A stretch of 64,000 nucleotides of DNA, taken from positions 372,001 to 436,000 of the forward strand of contig NZ_RQHK01000017.1 of NCBI RefSeq assembly GCF_004770475.1, given 5' to 3'. The notes below the pieces were generated by a model, which was not told the origin of the DNA, made no database searches, and was given only the letters and a program-made list of their open reading frames with translations. This stretch comes from Leptospira mtsangambouensis (GTDB taxonomy: Bacteria > Spirochaetota > Leptospiria > Leptospirales > Leptospiraceae). The translations under genes were made by a program, and so were the position numbers. This document shows positions 34,753 through 44,851 of the stretch, piece by piece (within the stretch, counting starts at the first letter, position 1; every line of letters begins with the position of its first letter).

Positions 34753-37221
34753 GTGGTTTTAAAAAATCGAAAAATAATAACAATATTTCTTTTTTTTATA
34801 ACACAATTTACTATTTGTCAGTGCAATCTGTTCGTTTTACATTCAAACTTACCAGTAGCAAAAAATGGATTTCTGGATTTATCAAATTTTGACCTTGGAA
34901 ACATTCAAAATGAATTCGCAGTGCTTAATGGCGAATGGATTTTTTTTTGGAATGAATCTAAAAATGAAAAACTTCAATTAAATCTTAATTCCGAATTAGA
35001 AACAATTATTGTTCCTGGTTCCTGGAATCAAAAGATTGTGAATGGAGAAAAAATCGGTAGCCTCGGCTATGCAACGTATTTCCTCCAAGTAAAGTTACCA
35101 GAAAAATGGAAAAATAAAATTCTAATATTAAGAGCAGACTATCATGCTGGTGCTTATGAAATATTTGTTAACGGCGTTCTTTCGCAATCCGTAGGTAAGT
35201 TTGGAACTACAAAGGAAACTTCTAAGAATGTTCACGCGCCTTCAATCGGATATATTTATTCAAATTCAGATATTCTAAACATTGTCATCCATGAATCAAA
35301 TTTTGAGCACAGGGTAGGTGGAGTTGGTAGACCTTTATATTTAGGATTGCCAAAAACTATAAATTCAATTTCTAATCAAAGGAGAAACTCTGATTTATTT
35401 TCAATAAGTGTATTATTTATTATCAGCCTTTATTATATTTTCTATTTTCTAATCAGAAAATCCGATAAATCGAATTTAATTTTTGCACTTCTTTGTTTTT
35501 TCTTATTAATAAGAGCTTTTGTTCAAAACGAACAAATACTTAGAGAATATTTTCCAAATGGTGATTATAAGTTATTTCTTCTTATAGAATATAGTGCAAT
35601 GTATTTTTCTCCAAGTATTGCGCTCCATTTTTTTTCATTCCCAATAACATATCCATTTAAAAATAAATTTTTAGCTATCAGTTATATCATTTCATTTTTA
35701 TATTTTTTTTATGCCCTTTTTGTAGATACTTTTTCCATTTCTTTAACGGTTTTACAATTTCAATATATAGTACTTCTAATTTGTATATTCACAGTTTCAT
35801 TAAACATTCTTGCGATTTATAAAAAAGTAAAATATTCGTGGATTTCACTATGCAGTATGTTTATTGCATTAATCACAATTATTATTGATATGATGATTAT
35901 ACAGGAGAAAATTCAAATACCTTTCACTGCGTCCTATGGATTAATTTTTATGATTTTTACTCAAGGAATTATTCTAGCAGTTCGACATTCAGAAGCTTTC
36001 AGAATCAACGAAAAACTGACTAATGAATTAACTCTATTCAATGAAAATTTAGAAAACAAAGTTAAGGAGAGAACTGTCGAATTAAATTTAGCAATTGAAA
36101 GAATGGAAAAATCTGTTAAAGCTAGAAATGAATTTTTGGCTAACATGAGCCATGAAATTAGAACACCAATGAATATCATTTCAGGTATGGCTCAACTGTT
36201 AGATGAGTCAGATTTGAAACCAGAACAAAAAGAATATGTATCAATTTTTAACATTGCCAACAAAACTTTATTAAATGTTTTGAATGATGTTTTAGATTTA
36301 TCAAAACTAGAACAAGGTTTTTTATCGATTGATATTCATGAATTTAAAATTGATGATTTGTTTAGTGATTTAAATAAAATTTTTCAATTCAAAACAAAGG
36401 GTACTTTATTAACTTTCGAAATGCGAATAGATCAAAATGTTCCATTATTCGTTAAGGGTGATTCAAACAGAATTTCCCAGATTTTATTTAATTTATTAAG
36501 TAACGCTTTTAAGTTTACGAATAAAGGCAAAGTTATACTTACACTCAGCTTTGAAGACAATAGGCTTTTTGTCTTTTCAGTAAGAGATACTGGTATTGGT
36601 ATGACAGAAGAAAAGATTAGTAAATTATTTATAAGGTTTTACCAAGCTCATGATACAAATCAAATCTTTCAAAGGGGCACTGGTTTAGGACTAGCAATTT
36701 CAAAGAAATTAGTTGAACTTATGCATGGAACAATCTCTGTTAATAGTATTTTGGGTGAAGGATCTGAATTTACTTTCAAAATCCCCTTAGAGATTGCAAC
36801 TTTCAGAAATTTAGAAAATTTGCAATTCCAACAAACGAATAAACAAATGGAAAATCTGAAAGTATTTGTCATTGATGATGTCCAAGAAAATTTACTTATT
36901 GTTAAAAAGTTTTTAGAAAAAAATATTTCTGATATTTATCTTTCTACCGGAGGCAATGAAGCTGTTAACATTTATGAAGAAAATCTGTTTGATATAGTCT
37001 TAATGGATATCCAAATGCCAAATTTAAGTGGATTTGACCTATTAAAAATTTTCCGAAAGATAGACTCGGATCGATTTAATTTTTGTCCGATAATTGCGTT
37101 TACTGCAAATGTTACTTCGGAAGAACAAAGAGAAATAGTCGAAGCAGGTTTTAGTGGATTTCTTTCTAAACCAGTTTCAAAAAAAGATATATTTGATAAG
37201 TTTATGGAAGTTTTAAAATAA
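34753..37221 (+). CDS. Hybrid histidine kinase with 7TMR-DISM sensor
   Basis: 822 residues from a GTG start with no clear ribosome site. A signal-like N-terminus and an extracellular 7TMR-DISM beta domain (about 35-205; note GSWNQ and YFLQVKLP) lead to seven membrane helices (about 215-420). A coiled linker, a HisKA domain with phospho-acceptor H467 (NMSHEIRTPMN), an ATPase domain (DTGIGM, GTGLGLAISKKLV) and a C-terminal receiver with phospho-acceptor D752 (IVLMDIQMPNLSG) follow. Its DNA is more AT-rich than its neighbours. It lies 99 bases after the efflux operon; whether it senses the pump's substrates is unknown. Confidence 0.93.
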   Translation: MVLKNRKIITIFLFFITQFTICQCNLFVLHSNLPVAKNGFLDLSNFDLGNIQNEFAVLNGEWIFFWNESKNEKLQLNLNSELETIIVPGSWNQKIVNGEKIGSLGYATYFLQVKLPEKWKNKILILRADYHAGAYEIFVNGVLSQSVGKFGTTKETSKNVHAPSIGYIYSNSDILNIVIHESNFEHRVGGVGRPLYLGLPKTINSISNQRRNSDLFSISVLFIISLYYIFYFLIRKSDKSNLIFALLCFFLLIRAFVQNEQILREYFPNGDYKLFLLIEYSAMYFSPSIALHFFSFPITYPFKNKFLAISYIISFLYFFYALFVDTFSISLTVLQFQYIVLLICIFTVSLNILAIYKKVKYSWISLCSMFIALITIIIDMMIIQEKIQIPFTASYGLIFMIFTQGIILAVRHSEAFRINEKLTNELTLFNENLENKVKERTVELNLAIERMEKSVKARNEFLANMSHEIRTPMNIISGMAQLLDESDLKPEQKEYVSIFNIANKTLLNVLNDVLDLSKLEQGFLSIDIHEFKIDDLFSDLNKIFQFKTKGTLLTFEMRIDQNVPLFVKGDSNRISQILFNLLSNAFKFTNKGKVILTLSFEDNRLFVFSVRDTGIGMTEEKISKLFIRFYQAHDTNQIFQRGTGLGLAISKKLVELMHGTISVNSILGEGSEFTFKIPLEIATFRNLENLQFQQTNKQMENLKVFVIDDVQENLLIVKKFLEKNISDIYLSTGGNEAVNIYEENLFDIVLMDIQMPNLSGFDLLKIFRKIDSDRFNFCPIIAFTANVTSEEQREIVEAGFSGFLSKPVSKKDIFDKFMEVLK

Positions 37222-37254
37222 TCTACAAATACAATATTTCTATTCACTCCTGAT

Positions 37255-37728
37255 TTATTTTTGCTCTTTTCTTTTATGATATAATAACGCTTTTTTCAAA
37301 CAAATGATTAGCTTAGATTTAGAAATTTTTTGACTCACAGAAAAATACAAAGCTCGTTTCCCATCACAATTCCATTCGGGAAATTCAATTGCGATTTCTT
37401 TTGCGATTGTGGTTTTGCAATTAAAGTATAGAGCAAATTCAAGTTCATTTACTTTTGCCATTCGAATGGTGGAACCAGACTTTGTTTTTGGAGTTAAAAA
37501 ACTAGGTTCGCCCCATTTCAAACATTCTGCAATTTCGCCAATCTTTTCATCTGCATGCGAAAGTTCATAAATCCAATTTCGGATTTCCATAAACTTTTCT
37601 AACATTGCAGGCGTTAGATTAAAATAATAGGAAGTTATTTCTTCCGAAGGAAGAGGATACTTTAGTTTGGAATTGGCTTTGAAATTTGAATCCGGTTTAA
37701 TTTTATGTTTAGTGGTTGGCAATTTCAT
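37255..37728 (-). CDS. DUF1801 domain protein
   Basis: 157 residues. The region AECLKWGEPSFLTPKTKSGSTIRMA and the later GKRALYFSVSQKI match the DUF1801 family (YdhG-like), a small alpha/beta fold of unsettled function that some annotations link to iron delivery. The N-terminal 30 residues are basic and probably disordered. It has no signal peptide, no membrane segment and no clear ribosome site. It converges with the histidine kinase gene across about 33 bases. Confidence 0.75.
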   Translation of the reverse strand: MKLPTTKHKIKPDSNFKANSKLKYPLPSEEITSYYFNLTPAMLEKFMEIRNWIYELSHADEKIGEIAECLKWGEPSFLTPKTKSGSTIRMAKVNELEFALYFNCKTTIAKEIAIEFPEWNCDGKRALYFSVSQKISKSKLIICLKKALLYHKRKEQK

Positions 37729-37815
37729 TTTTGATAATTCGGATTTAGAAAATCAAAAGTTTTCCAGTTTTCGAATTGAATATTAGATTCGTTCTAATGC
37801 GATAATTTAAAAAAT

Positions 37816-38151
37816 CTAATATTGAAATACAGGGCCGATTTTTTCATCGGTTCCTTTGAATCGGACTTTATCTCCAATTTTCACCGTATTAAAATCTGTC
37901 ACACCTTCAATCACTGTTGTTAATTTTACGTTTTCTTCCGTTTGTACAATCGCAAGAACATAAGGAGCGCGGGTCGCCATATGACCAAATCCAACATATA
38001 CAACAGTGAATGAATGGATGGTTCCATTCTCTTTTAGGTCCACTCTTTCCGTGGATTCACTGCCACAGGACGGACAACCACTTAAAACCTCTGCTACTTT
38101 AAAGTTACATTGGTTACAAATTGTGCCTGTGAATGAATGTGTTACGCTCAT
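37816..38151 (-). CDS. DUF35 zinc-ribbon/OB-fold acyl-CoA-associated protein
   Basis: 111 residues. An N-terminal zinc ribbon (CNQCN and CPSCG) is followed by an OB fold with GTIHSFTVVYVGFG and RAPYVLAIVQTEENVKLTTVIEG. Proteins of this family partner with thiolase-like enzymes and are thought to bind or channel acyl-CoA. A thiolase gene lies just upstream on the same strand, about 260 bases away, which supports that role. A likely terminator separates the two, so they may be transcribed separately. Confidence 0.85.
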   Translation of the reverse strand: MSVTHSFTGTICNQCNFKVAEVLSGCPSCGSESTERVDLKENGTIHSFTVVYVGFGHMATRAPYVLAIVQTEENVKLTTVIEGVTDFNTVKIGDKVRFKGTDEKIGPVFQY

Positions 38152-38181
38152 AGTACATTTCTCAAATGATCGTAAAATAAA

Positions 38182-38279
38182 CGCAATACGTAAAAAACAC
38201 TAACTGAGATAAAATCACTGTTTTTAGATTCAAATAGCAGAATAACAACAATGCCAGTATGTCTGTTATGCGTATTGCG
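38182..38279. promoter_or_regulatory. Paired inverted 9-mers upstream of the DUF35 gene
   Basis: CGCAATACG at 38182-38190 and its exact reverse complement CGTATTGCG at 38271-38279 flank about 80 bases of gene-free DNA in front of the DUF35 start. They could be a looped operator pair or the arms of a large stem. I identify no promoter boxes and no cognate regulator. Confidence 0.3.
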
Positions 38280-38349
38280 CATAAATCGCCCACTCGATCA
38301 AAGTGGCCCAGACTCTGGTATTTTTTGAAAATGTGATGTGTAATAAACG

Positions 38350-38394
38350 AAACACGTTTAAACCCCGCAGTTACGAGATCCAAACGTGTTTTTT
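38350..38394 (-). terminator. Probable terminator of the thiolase gene
   Basis: A ten-base stem (AACACGTTT paired with AAACGTGTT plus one A-T pair) encloses a loop of about 22 bases, downstream of the thiolase stop. T-rich sequence follows on both strands; the plus-strand run of six T is the stronger, so the element may work in either direction. Confidence 0.5.
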
Positions 38395-38414
38395 CAAATT
38401 CTTAAAGTATTATC

Positions 38415-39629
38415 TTACTTCAATCTTTCGATGATCGTAGCAATTCCCATACCACCACCGATACAAAGAGTGATGAGGCCGTAACGAAGGTCTCTTCTTT
38501 CCAACTCGTCAAGTACGGTTCCAGTTAAAATCGCACCAGTTGCTCCGAGTGGATGTCCAAGAGCAATCGCTCCCCCATTCACATTGATTTTGGATTCATC
38601 AATTCCGAGTGTTTTCTTTACGTATAACACTACAGATGCGAAAGCTTCGTTGATTTCCCAAAGGTCAATGTCTTTTACGCTAAGACCAGCTTGTTTCAAC
38701 GCTTTTTGTGAAGCAGAAACAGGACCAGTTAACATGATCGTTGGATCTTCACCAGTTGCCACTGTTGCAAGAATTTTTGCACGTGGTTTCAAACCGTATT
38801 TTTTCAATCCTTCGTCATTAGTCACTAGGATCGCAGCTGCACCGTCAACGATTCCAGAAGAGTTTCCGAGTGTGTGGATGTGGTTAATTTTTGTTACTTC
38901 AGGGTAAGAACGAAGAGCAATCGCATCCAATTCTTTTTCACCAATCGTTTTGAATACAGGACCAAGGCTAGAAAGGAAAGCATAGTCTGATTCCAAACGT
39001 GGGTTTTCTTCTTCAGTCACAACAGTTCCATCATCCAAAGTAATTGGGATCACAGATTTTTTAAAGTAACCATTTTGAACTGCTGCATGTGCTTTTTGTT
39101 GTGAAGATTCAGCAAAACGATCTGCCTCTTCACGAGAAATATCATACTTAGTTGCAATAAGGTCAGCAGAGATCCCTTGTGGAACTAGGTTGTAGTGAGC
39201 AGCAATTTTATCGTTACCAACATTAAAATCACGTCCCATCATATCATCACCCATTTTCACACGGCTCATGGATTCAACTCCACCACCAACTCCAATTTCC
39301 ATTGCTCCAGAAGCAACATGGTTTGCTACGTTGTTAAGGGCTTGTAATCCAGATCCGCAAAAACGGTTTACTGTATAACCAGGAACATCTTTTGGCCAAT
39401 GAGCCGCCATAACCGCATAACGAGCGATACATGCAGCTTGGTCAGCAACTTGGGATACACAACCCATTACAACTTCTTCAACCGTTTTAGGATCGATTCC
39501 GGTACGTGATTGGATGGCTTTTAATGTGGCAGCAGCTAATTCTTGTGGATGGACGGATGCAAGTGTCCCGCGTTTTTTGCCCTTTCCTCTCGGAGTTCGG
39601 ACAGCATCAATAATATAGGAATTCCCCAT
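38415..39629 (-). CDS. Acetyl-CoA acyltransferase (thiolase)
   Basis: 404 residues, normal length for a degradative or biosynthetic thiolase. The nucleophile is C91 ([14 protein letters not shown]). The His of [15 protein letters not shown] (about 360) and the second Cys of [10 protein letters not shown] (about 389) complete the site. It condenses or cleaves acyl-CoA in fatty-acid metabolism and is cytoplasmic. The ATG follows a GAGAGG ribosome site. The nearby DUF35 protein may be a partner. No hydratase/dehydrogenase partner lies in the window, so direction and chain length remain open. Confidence 0.93.
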   Translation of the reverse strand: MGNSYIIDAVRTPRGKGKKRGTLASVHPQELAAATLKAIQSRTGIDPKTVEEVVMGCVSQVADQAACIARYAVMAAHWPKDVPGYTVNRFCGSGLQALNNVANHVASGAMEIGVGGGVESMSRVKMGDDMMGRDFNVGNDKIAAHYNLVPQGISADLIATKYDISREEADRFAESSQQKAHAAVQNGYFKKSVIPITLDDGTVVTEEENPRLESDYAFLSSLGPVFKTIGEKELDAIALRSYPEVTKINHIHTLGNSSGIVDGAAAILVTNDEGLKKYGLKPRAKILATVATGEDPTIMLTGPVSASQKALKQAGLSVKDIDLWEINEAFASVVLYVKKTLGIDESKINVNGGAIALGHPLGATGAILTGTVLDELERRDLRYGLITLCIGGGMGIATIIERLK

Positions 39630-39701
39630 GGGTTTACCTCTCTCTGGGTGTTTCTAGGAAAAACGTACAGAGTTCGCCTCACAAGAAAAGTAAAAAAATC
39701 A

Positions 39702-40787
39702 TCATTTCGTCATAGTTTTCATGAATTTGTGACGGTAGTAGAGTAATTTTGCTCGAATTTGGCACCCGTAGCCCGAAAACATCGCATCGAGCCTGTCGGC
39801 CTTGCTTTCATTTCGTTCTTCGGCGATGCGAATATAGCGAAAATTGGGTTCGATGGCCTCCGCAAATTCTCGTTTGTTCCAATCTACATAACGCCAAGCG
39901 CTAAAACTATGGTTCACTCCCACCTTCTCATCGATGGTTCCCAGGAGTTGGAATTTGGATTCGCAAGGGGTTCTAAAAAATATATAACGATTAAAAAAGT
40001 AAAGGATCGTTCGGTGAGGATTTGCTTCTAAAACCGAACGAAAATGTTCCCGCATCTCCTCCACAGTATAAAACAAATCAGGACCGGAATTGGTACTGCG
40101 AAAGATCACTGGTGAAAATTCATTTGGTGTATATAATTTTGTTAAAATTCGGATATAAGATGGATCATCCAACCGGTAAGGAATCTCGTTAAATGCAAAA
40201 GGGAAAGGTTCTCTTTCCGTAAGATGAATTTCTATATAACGTGTATGATCGTATTCCGGGTCATTGATATCGGTTGCCACAATCTTTTTGATATAACGGG
40301 AAAGGAACTGGTCTTCATATAAATCACGAACAGTGACTGCACCTTCTTCATAAAGAATGGCACTTCCAAAATCTATAAAACTAGCTCCATCTAACAAACG
40401 TCCTATGGATCCATACTCATGGTGTAAAATTCGATTACGAAAAATCGAACGTAAAATCAAATTATGATCATACAAACGTTTGCGACCGGATCGTTGCTCT
40501 ACAACTGTGTTTTTTGTTTTTTTTACTTTATAGTAGTGAATATGATTGGCGAGGCCAAACCTTAACTTTTCAAAAGCATGATTCTCCAAAACACGTCTTT
40601 CGTCTTCTTCGTTTTCGATAATGGTTGTTTCTGCAGAAAGTCTAGAAGGAAAACTGAATGTTACCGTTATCATCCAAAATAATAGACAAAAAATAAATCT
40701 AAAACTTTTGGTTACGATGTCTTGGTTTGGAATATTTAGAACAAAAAATCTAAGGATGAATTTTTGAATCAAAGAAGGTAAATTCAC
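39702..40787 (-). CDS. Exported protein with methyltransferase-like pattern, unknown function
   Basis: 361 residues from a GTG start without a clear ribosome site. A hydrophobic segment (about 29-50, FIFCLLFWMITVTFSFPSRLSA) is followed by a cleavage-like SAE, so the protein is probably exported or anchored. The core has LLDGASFIDFGSAI (131-144) and, 27 residues on, IVATDIND (169-176). These resemble motif I and the acidic end of strand 2 in a Rossmann methyltransferase, but the usual Gly-rich loop is weak. The C-terminal half is rich in aromatic and basic residues. No family was recognised; the methyltransferase reading is an inference. Confidence 0.6.
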   Translation of the reverse strand: MNLPSLIQKFILRFFVLNIPNQDIVTKSFRFIFCLLFWMITVTFSFPSRLSAETTIIENEEDERRVLENHAFEKLRFGLANHIHYYKVKKTKNTVVEQRSGRKRLYDHNLILRSIFRNRILHHEYGSIGRLLDGASFIDFGSAILYEEGAVTVRDLYEDQFLSRYIKKIVATDINDPEYDHTRYIEIHLTEREPFPFAFNEIPYRLDDPSYIRILTKLYTPNEFSPVIFRSTNSGPDLFYTVEEMREHFRSVLEANPHRTILYFFNRYIFFRTPCESKFQLLGTIDEKVGVNHSFSAWRYVDWNKREFAEAIEPNFRYIRIAEERNESKADRLDAMFSGYGCQIRAKLLYYRHKFMKTMTK

Positions 40788-40810
40788 AAATGTATTAATT
40801 AAATTGAATC

Positions 40811-40855
40811 AAAAATAAAAAACCCGGATTCGTCATGAAACAACAAAAACCGGGT
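40811..40855 (-). terminator. Rho-independent terminator after nuoI
   Basis: On the minus strand an ACCCGG/CCGGGT stem (40855-40850 and 40827-40822) is followed at once by a TTTTTTATTTTT tract. It lies about 27 bases after the nuoI stop and closes the nuoG-nuoI unit. Confidence 0.8.
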
Positions 40856-40881
40856 GATCAAATAGAATTGAAAAAATAAAT

Positions 40882-41395
<514 letters not shown>

Positions 41396-41409
<14 letters not shown>

Positions 41410-42844
41410 CAGATGCCTCCACTTTTTCAGTTAGTTTTTGGATAATCAAATCCACAACACCAGAAGCGTTTAACAATCCCTTAATTGGATTCATCGACTG
41501 CTCAAAGTTTTGTTTTAGGCCGTTTTTATTGGTAAAACTACCAGCAGATTCTGCAAAAATTTGAATTGGAGCCGCCAAACTAGCGCTCTTCGCAGCTTCA
41601 GTTAAATTAGTGTCAAAAGAAATTACCTTTGATGGATCAATTCCTTCTGGGATTGACTCTTTCAATACGAAAACTAAATCAATGGCACCTGATTTAACTG
41701 CATTTACAATTCCCGAAATTCCTGAAGTTGATGTGATCCCCAAATCAACAGCTCCCTTTGTATTAGGGTGGTTGTCTTTTGTGAGTAAAAAATCCACTTG
41801 TTCGGTTTCTTTGTTTTGTGCATCTGTCACACGGGATTCCCATTGAATGGATTTCCCACCTAACTCACGTGAAACTAACTCAAATCCTTTTTTTAGTGAT
41901 TCCAGCGTTTCATTGGATTCATGAGCTCCACCAAGAACAGCAATCGACTTCGCCGCTTTCATACGATCTACTATTTTAGAAATGACTTCTTTGGAAGTTG
42001 AAGGATTTCCCGCTTCCAAATAACTATGAAGACGATTCTCATTCATCCAATCCAAATCAAATCTTCCTTTGTCACAAAGGAAAAACATACCTTGGTCATA
42101 GTTTTCACGAACCATATAACGATACATTTTATTGTCTCGTACATTCGTTGTTACATTACAACCTGTGGAACATCCATGACATACTGATTTGTGTGATTTA
42201 TACCACCAAACACGCGACTTAAATAATGTTTTATTATTTAGGAGTGCTCCCACTGGACAAATATCTGCCAAAGCACCTTGGTAGTTGTGATCAATTGGTT
42301 CTGATTTTGCCAGGCCAATGATGGAATGATTTCCTCTTTCAAAAAGTCCAAGATTAGACTGACCAACCTTTTCTTCTTCAAATCTAACACAACGATAACA
42401 AACAATACAACGATTATGATTGATGATGAGATTGGTTCCAATCTCTTCTTGAGGAATATTTCTTTTATCGAATTCAAACCTTGAATGTCCTGAACCAGAA
42501 CCAAATGCGTTATCTTGCAAACGACATTCTCCGGCTTTATCACAAACGGGACAGTCTAACGGGTGATTTGCGAGTAAAAATTCCATTGTACCAGCGCGAG
42601 CTTCTATCACTCGGTCTGACTTAGTAATGATCCCCATTCCTTCTTTTACAGGAGTATTACAAGCTGCTTGTAAACGAGGAACACCTTCAATTTCAATGAG
42701 ACACATGCGGCACATACCGACAATGCTGAGTGCTGGGTGGTAACAAAAGTAAGGGATTTCGACTCCTACTTCTTTTGTGGCGTCGATGAGGTTTTTCTTT
42801 TCGTCGACTTCGTATTCGACTCCGTCTATCTTTATCTTAACCAA
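41396..42844 (-). CDS. nuoG: NADH-quinone oxidoreductase subunit G (NuoG), short form
   Basis: 482 residues. The N-terminal 2Fe-2S domain has C34, C45, C48 and C62; the following HxxxC motif has H94, C98, C101 and C107. A 4Fe-4S pair (CIVCYRC) with DICPVGAL comes next, then the molybdopterin-type 4Fe-4S motif [10 protein letters not shown]. The C-terminal region, normally several hundred residues, is reduced to about 230. It passes electrons along the peripheral arm of complex I. The start is TTG at 42844, after AGGGGG at eight bases. Its promoter overlaps a large dyad. Confidence 0.9.
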
Positions 42845-42894
42845 AGAACAGGCCCCCTAGGTTTGATTAGACCTAGGTCTTTGGTTTTTGTCAA
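42839..42894 (-). promoter_or_regulatory. nuoG promoter overlapped by a two-part dyad
   Basis: On the minus strand TTGACA (42894-42889) and TCTAAT (42871-42866) are spaced by exactly 17 bases, an excellent sigma-70 promoter. The same DNA holds nested inverted repeats: AACCAAAGA (42886-42878) with TCTTTGGTT (42847-42839), and CCTAGGT (42877-42871) with ACCTAGG (42862-42856). The repeats cover the spacer, the -10 box, the predicted start site, the ribosome site and the TTG start codon, a position suited to repression. Confidence 0.65.
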
Positions 42895-42898
42895 ACCT

Positions 42899-43639
42899 TC
42901 ATTTTGAAATTATATTTACCTCGGAAAGATAGGAGAATGGTTGCAAATCCACTACATGGTTATTGAAGAATTCCGAATCTAAAAACAAGGAACTGGCTCG
43001 GATATTGGTCTGTTTGAGAATTTTTGCGATCAGATCATCCAAAATTTGTAAGGATCTGACTTCGTAAAAGAAGGCGTTATCGAGATTGATTCTCAAATTG
43101 GTGAAAGACCCTCTTCCTCCTAAAGACAACATAAACCGATCAAAGATTTCCTCAGTGGATTTTTTGCCCGGACAACCCTGAATGTCCAAAACCATTTGTG
43201 AAATTGATAGTTCCGTGACATTAACCACCAACGGAAATGCTTTTTTGTCGATGATGTTTTCTGGTTTTAGCTGCAAAACTTGTGCAATTTTTTCGAGTAA
43301 GGCTTGGTTTGCAATGGGTTTTAAAAGATAAGCAGTCACGTGACTAAGAGCCGCTCTTCGTACTTGGTCTTTTTCACCAACAGCAGTTAACATGATGACA
43401 GGGGTCATCTTTAACATATCTTTGCCTTTCTCCAAAAAACTAATTCCGTCCAAATAGGGCATATTGACATCACTAATGATCAAGTCATAACTATTGTTTC
43501 TGATTTTAGTTAGCCCCGACATTCCATCCACAACATGAGTGACGTCAAAGTTATATCTTTCTAAAGTATGTAATAGTAGTTTGGCACTACTTTCATCATC
43601 TTCAAGTAATAGGACTTTATAAACTTTTGGTCGATTCAT
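42899..43639 (-). CDS. Response regulator with uncharacterised output domain
   Basis: 246 residues. The receiver domain (1-120) has the acidic pair E13/D14-D15, phospho-acceptor D57 (IISDVNMPYLDG) and the conserved Lys in AYLLKPIA (K107). The C-terminal about 115 residues, beginning near PLVVNVTELSISQMVLDIQG, match no DNA-binding or enzymatic output that I recognise. They contain an alternating strand/helix pattern that resembles a protein-interaction domain. It sits between aroC and nuoG on the same strand. Its partner kinase is not identifiable. Confidence 0.85.
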   Translation of the reverse strand: MNRPKVYKVLLLEDDESSAKLLLHTLERYNFDVTHVVDGMSGLTKIRNNSYDLIISDVNMPYLDGISFLEKGKDMLKMTPVIMLTAVGEKDQVRRAALSHVTAYLLKPIANQALLEKIAQVLQLKPENIIDKKAFPLVVNVTELSISQMVLDIQGCPGKKSTEEIFDRFMLSLGGRGSFTNLRINLDNAFFYEVRSLQILDDLIAKILKQTNIRASSLFLDSEFFNNHVVDLQPFSYLSEVNIISK

Positions 43640-43655
43640 CTGTTTTAGGATTCCT

Positions 43656-44792
43656 TTATTGTTCTGGAATAGAATCTAAATTTGCATATTTTAAAAACCA
43701 TTTTGGCTGTAAGGCTCTTTGGTAAAGATAAGCATCCACTAACACAAGATTTACCACAGCTTCCACAATAGGAACAGCTCTTGGTAGTACACAAGCATCA
43801 TGTCGCCCTTTTGCTTTTAAAATGGTTTCTTCATTTTTATCGTTAATGGTTTTTTGTTCTTTTTTAATGGTCGAAGTTGGTTTAAAAGCGGCACGAAGGA
43901 TCAAATCCATTCCGTTAGATATTCCACCTTGGATACCACCAGAATTGTTAGTTCTAGTTTTGACTTTTCCAGTTCCCGGCTCTATATAAAATTCATCGTT
44001 GTGAACGCTTCCCGTTTGGCGGGTACCAGTAAATCCAGATCCCACTTCAAATCCTTTACATGCCGAAATAGACAAAATTGCCTTTGCCAAATCAGCATCT
44101 AACTTATCGTATACGGGATCTCCTAAACCAGGTGGTAAGTTTCTGACGGCAACTTTGACAACTCCACCAACAGAATCTCCTTCATCTCTAAGTTTTCGAA
44201 TGAGAGTCTCCATTTCGTCATTAGACGATTTTTTTGGACATCTTGTTGGGAAGTTGTCCACGATATCTCTAGAAATAGGATATTCAGATTCACTAATATG
44301 AGAATCGATTGGGCCAATCGAATCCACCCAACCTACTGTTGAGATTCCAAGCTCTCTCTCTAAAATCACACGGGCAAGACCTGACGCTGCTACTCTACCA
44401 ATGGTTTCTCGAACGGAAGACCTTCCACCGCCCACATGCGCTCTATGTCCGTATTTCTCCGAATATGTATAATCTGCATGAGATGGCCGAAACACATGGG
44501 CCATTTCATCATAGTCACTTCCAATGGTGTTTTGGTTGTTCACTTTCATGAGAATGGGACTACCAGTTGTTTTACCTTGGAACACTCCTGATTCCACAAC
44601 CATCCGATCTTTTTCATCCCTTGGAGTGGTAAGATCATTTTGGCCTGGCCTACGGCGTGTTAAATCCTTTTGAATTTCTTCCTCTGGAAATGGTAAGCCG
44701 GCAGGAACTCCATCCACGACAACTCCAACAGAAGTTCCGTGAGACTCACCAAATGTTGATACTCTGAAAATTTTTCCCCAACTTGAAGGCAT
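43656..44792 (-). CDS. aroC: Chorismate synthase AroC
   Basis: 378 residues. This enzyme converts EPSP to chorismate, using reduced FMN, as the last step of the shikimate pathway. The N-terminus [24 protein letters not shown] and the [29 protein letters not shown] and [16 protein letters not shown] signatures are intact. Length is normal. It diverges from the TonB-like gene across about 59 bases; aroD (3-dehydroquinate dehydratase) is at the end of that divergent operon, so two shikimate genes lie within three kilobases on opposite strands. Confidence 0.97.
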   Translation of the reverse strand: MPSSWGKIFRVSTFGESHGTSVGVVVDGVPAGLPFPEEEIQKDLTRRRPGQNDLTTPRDEKDRMVVESGVFQGKTTGSPILMKVNNQNTIGSDYDEMAHVFRPSHADYTYSEKYGHRAHVGGGRSSVRETIGRVAASGLARVILERELGISTVGWVDSIGPIDSHISESEYPISRDIVDNFPTRCPKKSSNDEMETLIRKLRDEGDSVGGVVKVAVRNLPPGLGDPVYDKLDADLAKAILSISACKGFEVGSGFTGTRQTGSVHNDEFYIEPGTGKVKTRTNNSGGIQGGISNGMDLILRAAFKPTSTIKKEQKTINDKNEETILKAKGRHDACVLPRAVPIVEAVVNLVLVDAYLYQRALQPKWFLKYANLDSIPEQ

Positions 44793-44851
44793 ATACGGAC
44801 AATGAAAATGGAGATTGCATTCTCTCCAATAAAGTTTTTCATGAACTTGGA

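Noticed and set aside
38162..38383. 73-residue minus-strand frame between the thiolase and DUF35 genes
   Set aside because: It overlaps the likely terminator and paired inverted repeats and has no convincing protein features.
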